Shown piece by piece: positions 55,320 to 63,770 of a DNA stretch of 64,000 nucleotides. Below the pieces are notes generated by a model. It saw only the letters and a program-made list of their open reading frames with translations. It was not told where the DNA came from and made no database searches. A program made the translations under genes and the position numbers. Each line of letters begins with the position of its first letter. Position 1 is the first letter of the stretch. The DNA comes from Sandaracinaceae bacterium (lineage in GTDB: Bacteria; Myxococcota_A; Polyangia; Polyangiales; Sandaracinaceae). The DNA lies in NCBI GenBank assembly GCA_040218145.1, contig JAVJQK010000047.1, positions 33,590-97,589 of the forward strand. The letters are read 5' to 3'.

Positions 55320-55826
55320 TCAGTAGGCTACCCCGAGCTTGCGGTACACGAAGTGGAGGAGCCAGGCGGGGCCGATGAGGAGGAACGTCAGGTCATCGAG
55401 GAAGGACGGCTTCTTGCCCTCGATCTTGTGGCCTATGAACTGCCCGATCCAGGCGAGCACGAAGAGCGACAGCGCGAGGCCCCAGAGGGGGAGGGTGCTC
55501 GCGAGGGCCGTGGACTCGTAGCCGACGATGAGCGCCGCCGACGTCGCGGAGAACACCGCGAGCCCGGCCGCCAGCGGCGGCGACAGGTAGACGTAGTAGG
55601 CCAGCGCGCCGGCGAGGGTCAGGGTCGCCCAGTTGAGCAAGGGGAGGGCCGAGAACGCGTCTGGCGTCGGGATCGACCAGAGGAGCGCGATGACCGTCCA
55701 CACGATGACGGGCACGCAGATCCAGTGGATGCGCTCGTTGGTGTCGTTCTGGTGGCTCTCGCCGTAGCGGGCGAGCAGGTGGTCGACGGGGCGGGTCGAG
55801 GCGGGGGTGAGCGTGGCGTCGGACAT
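55320..55826 (-). CDS. DUF962/Mpo1-like membrane protein
   Basis: 168 residues. Signature LLARYGESHQNDTNERIHWICVPVIVWTVIALL (in parts) with conserved His/Asn and IH, plus a second conserved motif WIGQFIGHKIEGKKPSFLDDLTFLLIGP near the C-terminus. Four hydrophobic segments. In yeast, Mpo1 of this family is an Fe2+-dependent dioxygenase that converts 2-hydroxy fatty acids; bacterial function is not shown. ATG 55826 chosen. Confidence 0.85.
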   Translation of the reverse strand: MSDATLTPASTRPVDHLLARYGESHQNDTNERIHWICVPVIVWTVIALLWSIPTPDAFSALPLLNWATLTLAGALAYYVYLSPPLAAGLAVFSATSAALIVGYESTALASTLPLWGLALSLFVLAWIGQFIGHKIEGKKPSFLDDLTFLLIGPAWLLHFVYRKLGVAY

Positions 55827-55856
55827 GGGCCTGTCTCCTGGTGGAACGGCTGTTAG

Positions 55857-55875
55857 GTGACAGGTGTAATGTGAC
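55857..55875. promoter_or_regulatory. Imperfect inverted repeat, candidate TetR operator
   Basis: GTGACA and TGTGAC half-sites separated by 7 nt in the 81-nt gap between the Mpo1-like gene (minus) and the TetR gene (plus). A TetR dimer bound here could control both. Confidence 0.35.
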
Positions 55876-55907
55876 GTCCGTCGCTCGTCAAGCGGTATGC
55901 TCCCGCC

Positions 55908-56483
55908 GTGCCGCCCAAGCCCCGCTACGACCGCGAGACCGTGCTCGACGCCGCCCTGGAGGTGGCCCGCCACGACGGCCTCTCCGCGGTGACCGCGCGC
56001 TCGGTCGCCAAGCGCCTCGGCGCCTCGACCGCGCCCGTGACCAGCTACTTCGACAGCATGGAGGCGCTGAGCCGCGCGGTGGTCGAGCGCGTGGTGGCCA
56101 CGCTGGTCGGGCGCATCGCCGATAGCGCCTCACGCATGAGTGGCGACGACCCGCTGCACGTGGCCGCCTTCGCCATGGCGCGCTTCGCGGCCGACGAGCC
56201 GCGGCTCTACGAGGCCCTCTTCCTCGTGCCGCACGCCACGCCGCCGGACTGGGTCGCGCTGCGGCGAGGCTTCGCGGAGGGGCTCGGCGAGACCGCGCGC
56301 TACGCAGGGCTCCCCAGCAAGGCGCGCGACGCGGTGGCCTGGCGCGCTTCGGTCGTCACCCACGGCATCTGCATCGAGGTGTGGTCGGGGCGGTGGGCCA
56401 AGACCTCGGACGCCGCCCTGAAGCGCCTGGTCGTGGAGCTCGTCGAGCCCGTCATCGCTCGCTTCCTGGACGAGCGGGCGTAG
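55908..56483 (+). CDS. TetR-family regulator
   Basis: 191 residues. HTH: RETVLDAALEVARHDGLSAVTARSVAKRLGASTAPVTSYFDSMEAL, followed by an alpha-helical ligand domain. GTG start. The monooxygenase gene begins 13 nt after its stop, so the regulator is the first gene of that unit. In mycobacteria a TetR protein (EthR) represses ethA; no close identity to EthR is claimed. Confidence 0.87.
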   Translation: MPPKPRYDRETVLDAALEVARHDGLSAVTARSVAKRLGASTAPVTSYFDSMEALSRAVVERVVATLVGRIADSASRMSGDDPLHVAAFAMARFAADEPRLYEALFLVPHATPPDWVALRRGFAEGLGETARYAGLPSKARDAVAWRASVVTHGICIEVWSGRWAKTSDAALKRLVVELVEPVIARFLDERA

Positions 56484-56496
56484 ACTCTGGCCTCCG

Positions 56497-57942
56497 ATGG
56501 AACACCTCGACGTCCTCATCGTCGGCGCCGGCATCTCCGGCATCGGCGCCGCCTATCACCTGCAGACCCTCTGCCCGGGGCGGACCTACGCCGTGCTCGA
56601 AGGCCGCGAGGACATCGGTGGGACCTGGGATCTCTTCCGCTACCCGGGCATCCGCTCGGACTCGGACATGTACACGCTCGGCTTCCGCTTCAAACCGTGG
56701 AAGGAGGAGAAGGCCATCGCCGACGGGCCGGACATCCTGAAGTACCTGCGGGAGACGGCCGAAGAGAACGGCATCGACGAGCACATCCGCTTCTCGCACC
56801 ACGTCACCCGCGCGGCCTGGTCGAGCGAGAGCGACACGTGGACGGTGGACGTGCTCGACAAGCGCAGCGGCACCGAGTCGACGTTGACGTGCAACTTCCT
56901 CTTCATGTGCACCGGCTACTACGACTACGACGAGGGCTACACGCCGGACTTCGCGGGCATGGACCGCTTCGGCGGGCGCGTCGTGCACCCGCAGAAGTGG
57001 ACCGAGGACATCGACTACGAGGGCAAGCGCGTCGTCGTGATCGGCAGCGGGGCCACCGCCGTGACCCTGGTGCCCGCGCTCGCGGAGAAGGCGGCGCACG
57101 TCACCATGCTCCAGCGCACCCCGAGCTACGTCGTGACCGTGCCCGGGGAGGACCCCGTCGCGAAGCTGCTCCGCCGCCGCCTCCCGCCCGCCGCGCACTA
57201 CCGCGTGATGCGCTGGAAGAACGTGCTCGTCAGCCTCGGCCTCTACACCGCGTCCCGCAAGGCGCCTGGCAGGATGCGCGCGCTCTTCAAGAAGGGCGTC
57301 CAGAACGAGCTGGGCGAGGACTACGACGTCGAGACGCACTTCGACCCGCCCTACGACCCCTGGGATCAGCGCCTCTGCCTCGTGCCCGACTCGGACCTCT
57401 TCCGCGCCATCAAGAGCGGCGACGCGAGCGTGGTCACCGACCACATCGAGACCTTCACCGAGAAGGGGCTGAAGCTCCGCTCGGGCGAGGAGATCGAGGC
57501 CGACATCATCGTCACCGCGACCGGGCTCAAGCTCTGCTTCATGAGCAACATCGCGCTCAGCGTGGACGGCGAGGCCATCGAGCCGAAGAAGCTCTGGACC
57601 TACAAGGCGATGATGTTCAGCGACGTCCCGAACCTCGCGCTCTGGTTCGGCTACACCAACGCCTCGTGGACGCTGAAGGCCGACCTGACGAGCGAGTACG
57701 TCTGTCGCCTGCTCAACCACATGAAGAAGCACGGCCAGACGCGCTTCGTGCCGCGGGCCAAGGACCCGACGCTCGAGGAGCGGCCCTTCGTCGACCTCAG
57801 CTCCGGCTACATCGAGCGCGCCCAGGGTGCGCTGCCGAAGCAGGGCTCCAAGCGCCCCTGGCGCCTCCACATGAACTACATCCTCGACGTGCTCAGCATC
57901 CGCTACAGCCGGGTCGACGACGACGCGATGGAGCTGCGCTGA
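56497..57942 (+). CDS. Baeyer-Villiger flavin monooxygenase, EthA-type
   Basis: 481 residues. FAD motif LIVGAGISGIGAAYHL (from residue 7), NADPH motif VVVIGSGATAVT (about 180-190) and the Baeyer-Villiger fingerprint FGGRVVHPQKW (158-168). GGTWDLFRYPGIRSDSDMYTLGFRF, PYDPWDQRLCLVPDSDLFRAI, GYTNASWTLKADL and LPKQGSKRPWRL (in parts) match Mycobacterium EthA closely. It inserts oxygen into ketones or S-oxidises thioamides using NADPH and O2. The following AllA-fold gene starts with no gap. Confidence 0.93.
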   Translation: MEHLDVLIVGAGISGIGAAYHLQTLCPGRTYAVLEGREDIGGTWDLFRYPGIRSDSDMYTLGFRFKPWKEEKAIADGPDILKYLRETAEENGIDEHIRFSHHVTRAAWSSESDTWTVDVLDKRSGTESTLTCNFLFMCTGYYDYDEGYTPDFAGMDRFGGRVVHPQKWTEDIDYEGKRVVVIGSGATAVTLVPALAEKAAHVTMLQRTPSYVVTVPGEDPVAKLLRRRLPPAAHYRVMRWKNVLVSLGLYTASRKAPGRMRALFKKGVQNELGEDYDVETHFDPPYDPWDQRLCLVPDSDLFRAIKSGDASVVTDHIETFTEKGLKLRSGEEIEADIIVTATGLKLCFMSNIALSVDGEAIEPKKLWTYKAMMFSDVPNLALWFGYTNASWTLKADLTSEYVCRLLNHMKKHGQTRFVPRAKDPTLEERPFVDLSSGYIERAQGALPKQGSKRPWRLHMNYILDVLSIRYSRVDDDAMELR

Positions 57943-58449
57943 GTGCTGGCGCGCCCGCTGACCGAGGACGCGTACGCCCCCTACGGCGCCGTGGTCGAGG
58001 CGAAGGCCGCCCCGCCGCGTGAGGCCAACCACGGGCGCGCCGAGGCGTGGGACGACCTGGCCCCGCTGGTGAACGCGCGCCAGGGCGCGAGGCCGACGGT
58101 GTCGCTCTTCCGCTGCGCGCCCCTCGAGGGGACGCGTCTTTCCGTGCGGCGGCTCGAGCGCCACGCCCACAGCACGCAGCTCTTCGTCCCGATGAACGCG
58201 CGCCGCTACCTCGTGGTCGTCGCGCGCGGCGGCGAGACGCCCGATCTGTCCACGCTCGCCGCGTTCGTCGCCTCGGGCACCCAGGCCATCACCTACGCGC
58301 CAGGCGTCTGGCACCACCCGATGGTCGCGCTCGACGCGCTGGTCGACGGGCCGATCGACTTCGTCAACTTCATTCACAGCGACGGAAGCGCCGCCGACTG
58401 CGACGAGCTGGCCTTCGACCCGCCCTGCGCCTCGGTCGAGCTGCCCTGA
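57943..58449 (+). CDS. Ureidoglycolate lyase (AllA)-fold protein
   Basis: 168 residues. AllA cupin-like fold: LTEDAYAPYGAVVEAK, ERHAHSTQLFVPM (His metal/substrate site), YLVVVA, ITYAPGVWHHPMVAL and IDFVNFIHS are the family segments. AllA releases urea from ureidoglycolate in allantoin use, but no allantoin genes are near, so a different role is possible. GTG 57943 follows the EthA-type stop with no gap. The last 76 nt overlap the convergent reductase gene. Confidence 0.82.
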   Translation: MLARPLTEDAYAPYGAVVEAKAAPPREANHGRAEAWDDLAPLVNARQGARPTVSLFRCAPLEGTRLSVRRLERHAHSTQLFVPMNARRYLVVVARGGETPDLSTLAAFVASGTQAITYAPGVWHHPMVALDALVDGPIDFVNFIHSDGSAADCDELAFDPPCASVELP

Positions 58450-59384
58450 GCCGCCGCCACCGTCCCGTCGATGGCCTCCTCGAGCGTGACGCCCACGTCG
58501 GGGAAGCGGGCGCGGAAGCGCGCGTCGTCGACCAGGAACGGCCGGTCCCACTGGTAGAGCGTCTCGAGCAGCTCGCGGAACAGCGACGCGAAGGGCCAGA
58601 GCAGCCACAAGGCCAGGCGGCCGAGGCGGCGGGGGCGCGCGGTCACGCCGAAGCGCGCGCCGATGCGGGCGTAGAGCTCGCGCGGAGACACGACGTGCAC
58701 GGGGAGGTGGAAGACCTCGCCCTCGACGTCGGGCGCGTCGCCGAGCCGCGCCAGCGCCTGCACGACGTCGTCGGTGAAGCTGAACGCGTGCGGCGCGTCG
58801 GGATCGCCGAGCGCGAGGGGCCGCGCTCCCGCCGCGATGCCCTGGACAGCGGCGGGGGAGACCAGCGCCTCGTCCGCGTCGGGCCCGAAGAAGTCGCCGG
58901 CCCGGCCCACCACGTAGCGCAGGCCACGCGCGTCCCGTGCGCGCTCGAGCATCTCTGCGCATCGCGCCCGGACCCGGCCCTTGCGGCCGCTCGCCGCGAG
59001 CCGCGTCGCCTCGGTCCGCGCGCCCTCCGTCGGGCCGTACGCGTAGAGGTTGTCGAGCACGACCAGGCGGGCGTCGTTCGCGAGCGCCGCGTCGATCAGC
59101 GCCTCCATCATCGCGGGGAGCTCCTCCTCCCAGGCGCGGCGCCGGTACGCCGACGGGTTCATGCAGTGGTAGAGCGCCGCGGCGCCCTCCGAGGCCCTCC
59201 GCGCGAACGCCGCGTCACGCGCGTCGCCGCTCACCACCTCGTGCTCGCCCACGGGGCGCGCCGACCGCCGCACCACCCGCACCGCGTGACCGCGCGCGGC
59301 CAGGGCGTCGGCCAGTCGAGGGCCGATCTGTCCGGCGCCGAACACCACGTGACGTGAGCGGGATCCATTCGAGACGTTCTCCAT
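58374..59384 (-). CDS. NAD-dependent epimerase/dehydratase-type reductase
   Basis: 336 residues. Rossmann motif HVVFGAGQIGPRLADAL, then LVVLDNLYAYGP with the catalytic Tyr and a Lys several residues on (GRKGRVRARC), i.e. an extended-SDR (NmrA/epimerase) layout. Likely a nucleotide-sugar or small ketone oxidoreductase; substrate unknown. AAGGAGG lies 7 nt before ATG 59384. Divergent from the LysR gene, which likely regulates it. Confidence 0.83.
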   Translation of the reverse strand: MENVSNGSRSRHVVFGAGQIGPRLADALAARGHAVRVVRRSARPVGEHEVVSGDARDAAFARRASEGAAALYHCMNPSAYRRRAWEEELPAMMEALIDAALANDARLVVLDNLYAYGPTEGARTEATRLAASGRKGRVRARCAEMLERARDARGLRYVVGRAGDFFGPDADEALVSPAAVQGIAAGARPLALGDPDAPHAFSFTDDVVQALARLGDAPDVEGEVFHLPVHVVSPRELYARIGARFGVTARPRRLGRLALWLLWPFASLFRELLETLYQWDRPFLVDDARFRARFPDVGVTLEEAIDGTVAAAQGSSTEAQGGSKASSSQSAALPSL

Positions 59385-59429
59385 GAGTGACCTCCTTCGG
59401 TTCGAGCTCACTCTGCGGTCCGGAGTCAC

Positions 59430-59453
59430 ATGTCACCAATGCATTGATGTCAT
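59430..59453. promoter_or_regulatory. 24-bp near-palindrome, candidate LysR box
   Basis: ATGTCACCAATG pairs with CATTGATGTCAT at 20 of 24 positions; the centre is CAATGCATTG. It lies in the 80-nt gap between the reductase (minus) and LysR (plus) genes, the usual place for a LysR regulator site that controls both promoters. Confidence 0.6.
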
Positions 59454-59464
59454 AGAGTGCATGC

Positions 59465-60406
59465 GTGAGCGTCATGTATCTGGCCGGCCTGGATCTCAAC
59501 CTGCTCCTCGCGCTCGATCGTCTGATCGCGCACCGCAGCGTCACCGAGGCGGCGCGGGCCCTCGGGGTCACGCAGCCGGCGATGAGCCGCACCCTCGGGC
59601 GCCTGCGCGACGCGCTCGACGACCCGCTCTTCGTGCGGGAGGGGCGCGCCCTCGTGCCGACCCCACGCGCCCTCGCGCTCGCGCCGAAGGTGACGGCCGC
59701 GGTGCGCGCGGCGGCGGCGGTGTTCGAGCCGGACGCGCCCTTCGACCCCGTCGCGGAGCGCGGCTCCTTCACGCTCGGCATGGGCGAAGAGACGCAGCGC
59801 GCGTTCGCGCCCGCCATTGTCGCCCGCCTCTGGGCCGACGCGCCCGGCCTGGATCTGCGGTTCCGGCCGCTCTCGGTGCGGAGCGTGGAGGAGTCGCGCC
59901 GCGGCGAGCTGGATCTCGCGCTCGGGCCGGACCTGTCGGCCCTTCCTCGCGTCGCGAGCGGCGGCGTGGACCTGAGCGAGCTGGTGCAGCGCCCGGTCTA
60001 CGAGCGCCGCTTCGTCGTCGTCTCGTCGCCCGCGCACCCGCGCCGCCGGCTGGGTCTGAAGACCTTCGCGCGGCTGCCGCACGTCGTCGCCGGCCCCGAC
60101 TCGAGCGGGCGTGGCTTCATCGACGACTACCTCGAGGGCCACGACCTCGCGCGCCGGGTCGCGGCCGCGGTCACCACCTTCGACGCGGCCGCGGCGCTCG
60201 TCGCCGAGAGCGCGCTCATCGCGACCTTGCCGGACGACGTCGTGCGGACGAGCCCGCGCCGCCTGGTCACGGCGCCGCCGCCGGTCCCCATCCCGCCCGT
60301 GCCGATGCTGCTGCTGTGGCATCCGCGAGACACCACCGACGCGCGGCATCGCTTCGTGAGGGAGCGCGTCGCCGAGGCCATCCAGAGCGCGCTCGGCGCC
60401 CGGTGA
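59465..60406 (+). CDS. LysR-family transcriptional regulator
   Basis: 313 residues. N-terminal HTH: DLNLLLALDRLIAHRSVTEAARALGVTQPAMSRTLGRLRDALDDPLFVR (in parts), then the effector domain with FTLGMGEETQRAF and LPHVVAGPDSSGRGFIDD. GTG start at 59465 or ATG 59474. Divergent from the reductase gene and probably its activator/repressor. Confidence 0.9.
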   Translation: MSVMYLAGLDLNLLLALDRLIAHRSVTEAARALGVTQPAMSRTLGRLRDALDDPLFVREGRALVPTPRALALAPKVTAAVRAAAAVFEPDAPFDPVAERGSFTLGMGEETQRAFAPAIVARLWADAPGLDLRFRPLSVRSVEESRRGELDLALGPDLSALPRVASGGVDLSELVQRPVYERRFVVVSSPAHPRRRLGLKTFARLPHVVAGPDSSGRGFIDDYLEGHDLARRVAAAVTTFDAAAALVAESALIATLPDDVVRTSPRRLVTAPPPVPIPPVPMLLLWHPRDTTDARHRFVRERVAEAIQSALGAR

Positions 60407-60514
60407 GCGCTGCCTTCCAGCGGTGGCCCGTTGGCCTCGCGTGCACTTCGAACGGGGCGGGACCCATCTCTCGCTGACTTGGATCGGCGACGGGGCTGGT
60501 GCGGACCGGCTTGC

Positions 60515-60727
60515 TCATCCTTCGCGGCGCGCGCGCAGCTTGTCGAGAATCACACTTGCCGGCGCGCTCTGGCCCGCTTGCGCCTGTTGAAGGCTCCGAT
60601 CGATGGCCGCATGCAGAGCCGCACGCTGCTCGTCGTCGAGCACGAGATCGACCACGGTCCCCTCCGGCAGCTCTGTGGGGGCGTCGACCACGAGCCGCCC
60701 ATTTCGCACCGTCCCTCTGAGCGCCAT
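60515..60727 (-). CDS. Antitoxin-like protein (AF2212-like/DUF104 style)
   Basis: 70 residues. GTVRNGRLVVDAPTELPEGTVVDLVL is a typical N-terminal swapped-hairpin or AbrB-like strand segment of small antitoxins, followed by a helix RAALHAAIDRSLQQAQAGQ and the C-terminal VILDKLRARREG that usually binds the toxin. Its stop is overlapped by an ATG (ATGA, 60515-60518), the usual position of a toxin gene, but the frame after it does not resemble a known toxin. Confidence 0.6.
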   Translation of the reverse strand: MALRGTVRNGRLVVDAPTELPEGTVVDLVLDDEQRAALHAAIDRSLQQAQAGQSAPASVILDKLRARREG

Positions 60728-61571
60728 GACCCCAGCGTATTGCCAACCTGACGATACGACCAGTGGGGCCTACTGCGCCGGAGCGCGTGACGATCGCCGG
60801 CCCGAGACGGGGCTCGACTGGCCCCTCATTCCGGGGGCGGCCCCGGACCCGCCCCATCGCGGCCCCATCGCGACGCGTTTGCAGCGTGCATCGGGGCCTC
60901 CGCGCGCGGACTTCCTGGTGAACTCGGCAAAAACGCCCTCGTCCCGCGTTTTTGCGGCGAAGTCGCTCGAAAATTCGAGCGCTAGCGCGTTCCAGGTCGC
61001 GCAACGCTCGAGAATCACGGGGGAGAGGCGAACGCGGACGAAGAACTCCGGAGAATCGAGCCGCGGAGCGAAAGCCAAGCTCAGAATCCTCGAAAATCGC
61101 AGCGACTTCGCGTTTGTGTATCTTCGAAGCTACAAGAATCGACGCGCGGCTCAGTTTTTTCTCGGATTCTCGTCCTCAAACGACGCCCAGCGCAGTTTGA
61201 AATGCGGCCGCGCACCTGGGAAGACACGCTCCAGTTCTACAAGTCCGACGCCCGAGTGGGAACGACGGGCGCCGGCGAAAACGGCGCGAAGCTGGCTCTG
61301 GCTCGCTGATGAGGCGTGCTCAGAATCGCGCAGCCGCCCCTCGCCGCCGGTGTCCGCCACCCCTCCGCCTGCCACCTCCGCCGACTCGGCGCCCTAAACA
61401 CCTGAGATCACGTCGCGCACGTTCGGACCTCGGCTTGCAGTGGTGCGCTCGCGTGCCGCCGCCGCGAGGGACCCGGCCAGACCGAAGCACGGATCGCTGG
61501 GGTCCGCGCGTTCCGTCCTGGGGAGAGCGCGCCGTCCCTCGAGTGCGGGATCGCGACGATTGGGTTGGAGC
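60728..61571. other. Gene-poor region with lower GC
   Basis: About 840 bp with no convincing gene. It is more AT-rich than its surroundings (TTTTGCGGCGAAG; TTTGTGTATCTTCG; AGTTTTTTCTCGG). Short open frames on both strands lack family similarity; one minus frame at 60770-61078 has a natural composition for its first 55 residues but a weak TTG start. An 18-bp inverted repeat lies at 60965-60982. It may be eroded DNA. Confidence 0.5.
60965..60982. repeat. 18-bp inverted repeat
   Basis: CGCTCGAA-AA-TTCGAGCG: perfect 8-nt arms with a 2-nt centre inside the gene-poor region. Could be a regulator site or remnant; its role is unknown. Confidence 0.5.
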
Positions 61572-62846
61572 TCACCGTCTCACGATTGGCAACGGCTCAC
61601 CGCCACGGGCGTCGTACCAGCGCTCGAGCGCGTCGAGGTGGCTCTCCTTTCGACCGACGTCACCGGCCACCTCGCGGCCGCAGCTCGCGCACCGGGAGAT
61701 GTGCGGCTCGAGGCGCGCTCCGCAGCCCGAGCACTCGGGCGAGTGTCGGAGGAGCGAGCGGCCGAGGTAGAACCCGCCTACCGGACCGATGGGCAGCGCG
61801 AAGCATGCCCAGGCTCCCCACGTCTTGTCGATCACCAGCACGGCGAAGAGCAGGAACATGGACACGAAGCCGCCGATCATCCCCAGCGCGAGCCCTCGCT
61901 CGGGACGGTGGCGGAACACCGGCTCGCGCTGCGTGAGCGAGCGGAGCGGCTCGTCGTCCCAGGCGTCATCGTAGCGCGGCGCGGACCGATTCGTTCTCCA
62001 TCGGTCCCGCTCGGGCGGCAGCGGCGCGCACGCCGGCTCCCTCGGCGCCGGCCAGTGGGTCGGCAGCTCGAGCGCGTCGATCAACGCGTCGCGCTCACCC
62101 GCGAGCTCCTTCATGAAGCGCGAGAACAGCGCGCGCTGGTTCGCGCCGAGGTGCTTGCGCCACCGCTCGAGCACGGCGGGCGGGATCTCGCGGACCACCG
62201 CCTGGACCGCGAGGAGGTAGCACGCCTCTTCCGGCGCGAGGTAGCCGATGCGGCGGTGCTCCCAGCGCGTGACCGCGAGCGATCCCTCCAGCCCGCCGTT
62301 GGCACGGTACCGGTGTGAGCCACACGCCGCGAGGAGACCGAAGCCGAGGTCGAACGCGGTCAGCGCGATGTCCATCTCGGTGGGTTCGATCCACTCGGCC
62401 TCGACAAGCTCGTCCGAGGTCTCGTTTCCCCAGCCGTCGAGCTGCGCCACCACCCACGCGACCTCGTGGGCGAGCACGAACGGGACTTCGTTGGCGGGGC
62501 CGAGCGAGTCGAGCGTGAGCACGACCAGGTCGCCCTCGAACCCGACGAAGCACTCCGTGGTCGGCATGGGCTCGTCGTCGAACGCCTCGCCGCGCACCTC
62601 CACCTGGAGGTATTCGTGCTCCGCGTGCACGAGGAGCCGCCGGGCGATGGTCCGGACGCCCTCCGGCCCGTGCTCGTACGCGTCGGGAAAGAAGCGCTCG
62701 TCGGGCTCGACGATGGGCGCGGTCAACCAGTCGAGGTCGAAGCCGCGATCGAAGTGCGCGGAGAGCTCCGCGAGCAGCCAGCGTCGCTCGTCGTCGTCGA
62801 AGACAGGCGGGGTCTCCTTCGGTGCTTGCATGGTTCTGAGGCGCAT
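61572..62846 (-). CDS. Hypothetical two-span membrane protein with C-terminal zinc ribbon
   Basis: 424 residues. The N-terminal ~280 residues form a soluble domain with a zincin-like but incomplete VPFVLAHEVAWVVAQLDGWG motif (HEVAW instead of HExxH, so catalysis is doubtful) and many acidic residues. Two transmembrane segments follow (GLALGMIGGFVSMFLLFAVLVID; GAWACFALPIGPVGGFYLG), then a zinc ribbon CSGCGARLEPHISRCASCGREV. No known function. Confidence 0.75.
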   Translation of the reverse strand: MRLRTMQAPKETPPVFDDDERRWLLAELSAHFDRGFDLDWLTAPIVEPDERFFPDAYEHGPEGVRTIARRLLVHAEHEYLQVEVRGEAFDDEPMPTTECFVGFEGDLVVLTLDSLGPANEVPFVLAHEVAWVVAQLDGWGNETSDELVEAEWIEPTEMDIALTAFDLGFGLLAACGSHRYRANGGLEGSLAVTRWEHRRIGYLAPEEACYLLAVQAVVREIPPAVLERWRKHLGANQRALFSRFMKELAGERDALIDALELPTHWPAPREPACAPLPPERDRWRTNRSAPRYDDAWDDEPLRSLTQREPVFRHRPERGLALGMIGGFVSMFLLFAVLVIDKTWGAWACFALPIGPVGGFYLGRSLLRHSPECSGCGARLEPHISRCASCGREVAGDVGRKESHLDALERWYDARGGEPLPIVRR

Positions 62847-63037
62847 GCGCGAGAGCCTAGGCAGCTCTCGTGCGTTGACCGCTCGCGAGCCCTCGCACCG
62901 CAACCCCGCGAGAAGCAGCGGTTTTTCGTTCGTTTCGAGATCGCGTTCAGCTTTCTGCGGGTGGAGAAGGCTGGGCATGAGACCGGAACCGGAGCGTCCG
63001 ACAGCTATCTGTGCGGCGAGTGTAGGAGTCTTGGGGC

Positions 63038-63612
63038 GTGAGTGTGTGGTCGGTGGCCAACGACGACACGGCCGCGGCGGACTCCTTCGAGCGGGAGTTC
63101 GCCGCCGCTCCCGAGTCTGGAGTGGACGCTCGGCCTCCGCCGCGCTTGGCATCGGGCTGGACGGGGCGTCGCGATGGGTCGGTGTCGCGGGCGGGCTGGG
63201 CGGTGTTCTGCTGGCCGCGATTGGGGTCGCGGGGGTGTACCACCACGCCGGACCGATGGGACGAGAGGGCACCCGTCGGCCGGCCTCCGCGCTGGGTGCC
63301 ATCGCGGGGGCGCTCGGGGCGATTCTCGCGACCAGCCTGGCCTGCTTTCTCGCGCCATGGATCCTTCTTCCGAACATCGCATCGGACCGCTCCGCCGGGA
63401 GCATCGTCATGGCCGCGCTGGTCACCTCGGTGCTCCTCTCACCCGTCCTCGGCGCAGCCTCCGCCGCGTGGGCCGGGGCCTTCCGGCTGGGGAACCGCGC
63501 GCCGGGCCGTGTGGCGCCACCTTCGTTGAAGCGGGGCGCGCTCCTCGCGGTCGCCTTTGCGCTCGTGCCATACGCGCTCTGGAGCGTCTTCTCGATCGTC
63601 TCTGCCCCCTGA
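63038..63612 (+). pseudogene. Membrane protein gene with an apparent frameshift
   Basis: A plausible N-terminus (GTG 63038: MSVWSVANDDTAAADSFEREFAAAPESG) changes frame around 63110-63130 to a region encoding four hydrophobic spans (GVAGGLGGVLLAAIGVAG, LGAIAGALGAILATSLACFLAP, SIVMAALVTSVLLSPVLGAASAA, GALLAVAFALVPYALWSVFSI) and ending at 63612. Each part alone lacks a normal start or membrane part, so a single indel by mutation or sequencing is likely. No family recognised. Confidence 0.5.
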
Positions 63613-63770
63613 ACGCGGGGGTTGGCAGGGCCGCCCAAGACCTGAGAGCGAAAGAGGCGCGGCGAGACCCAAACCGAGTCGGCGCGCTGACGTGCCGAGC
63701 TGTCGCTGTTGGGCGGTCGCATGCACGGAAAACATGTGGTCGAAGATAAACAAACGACTTGCGGGAACGA

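Noticed and set aside
61151..61375. 74-residue minus frame in the gene-poor region
   Set aside because: No ribosome-binding site, no family resemblance and poor composition.
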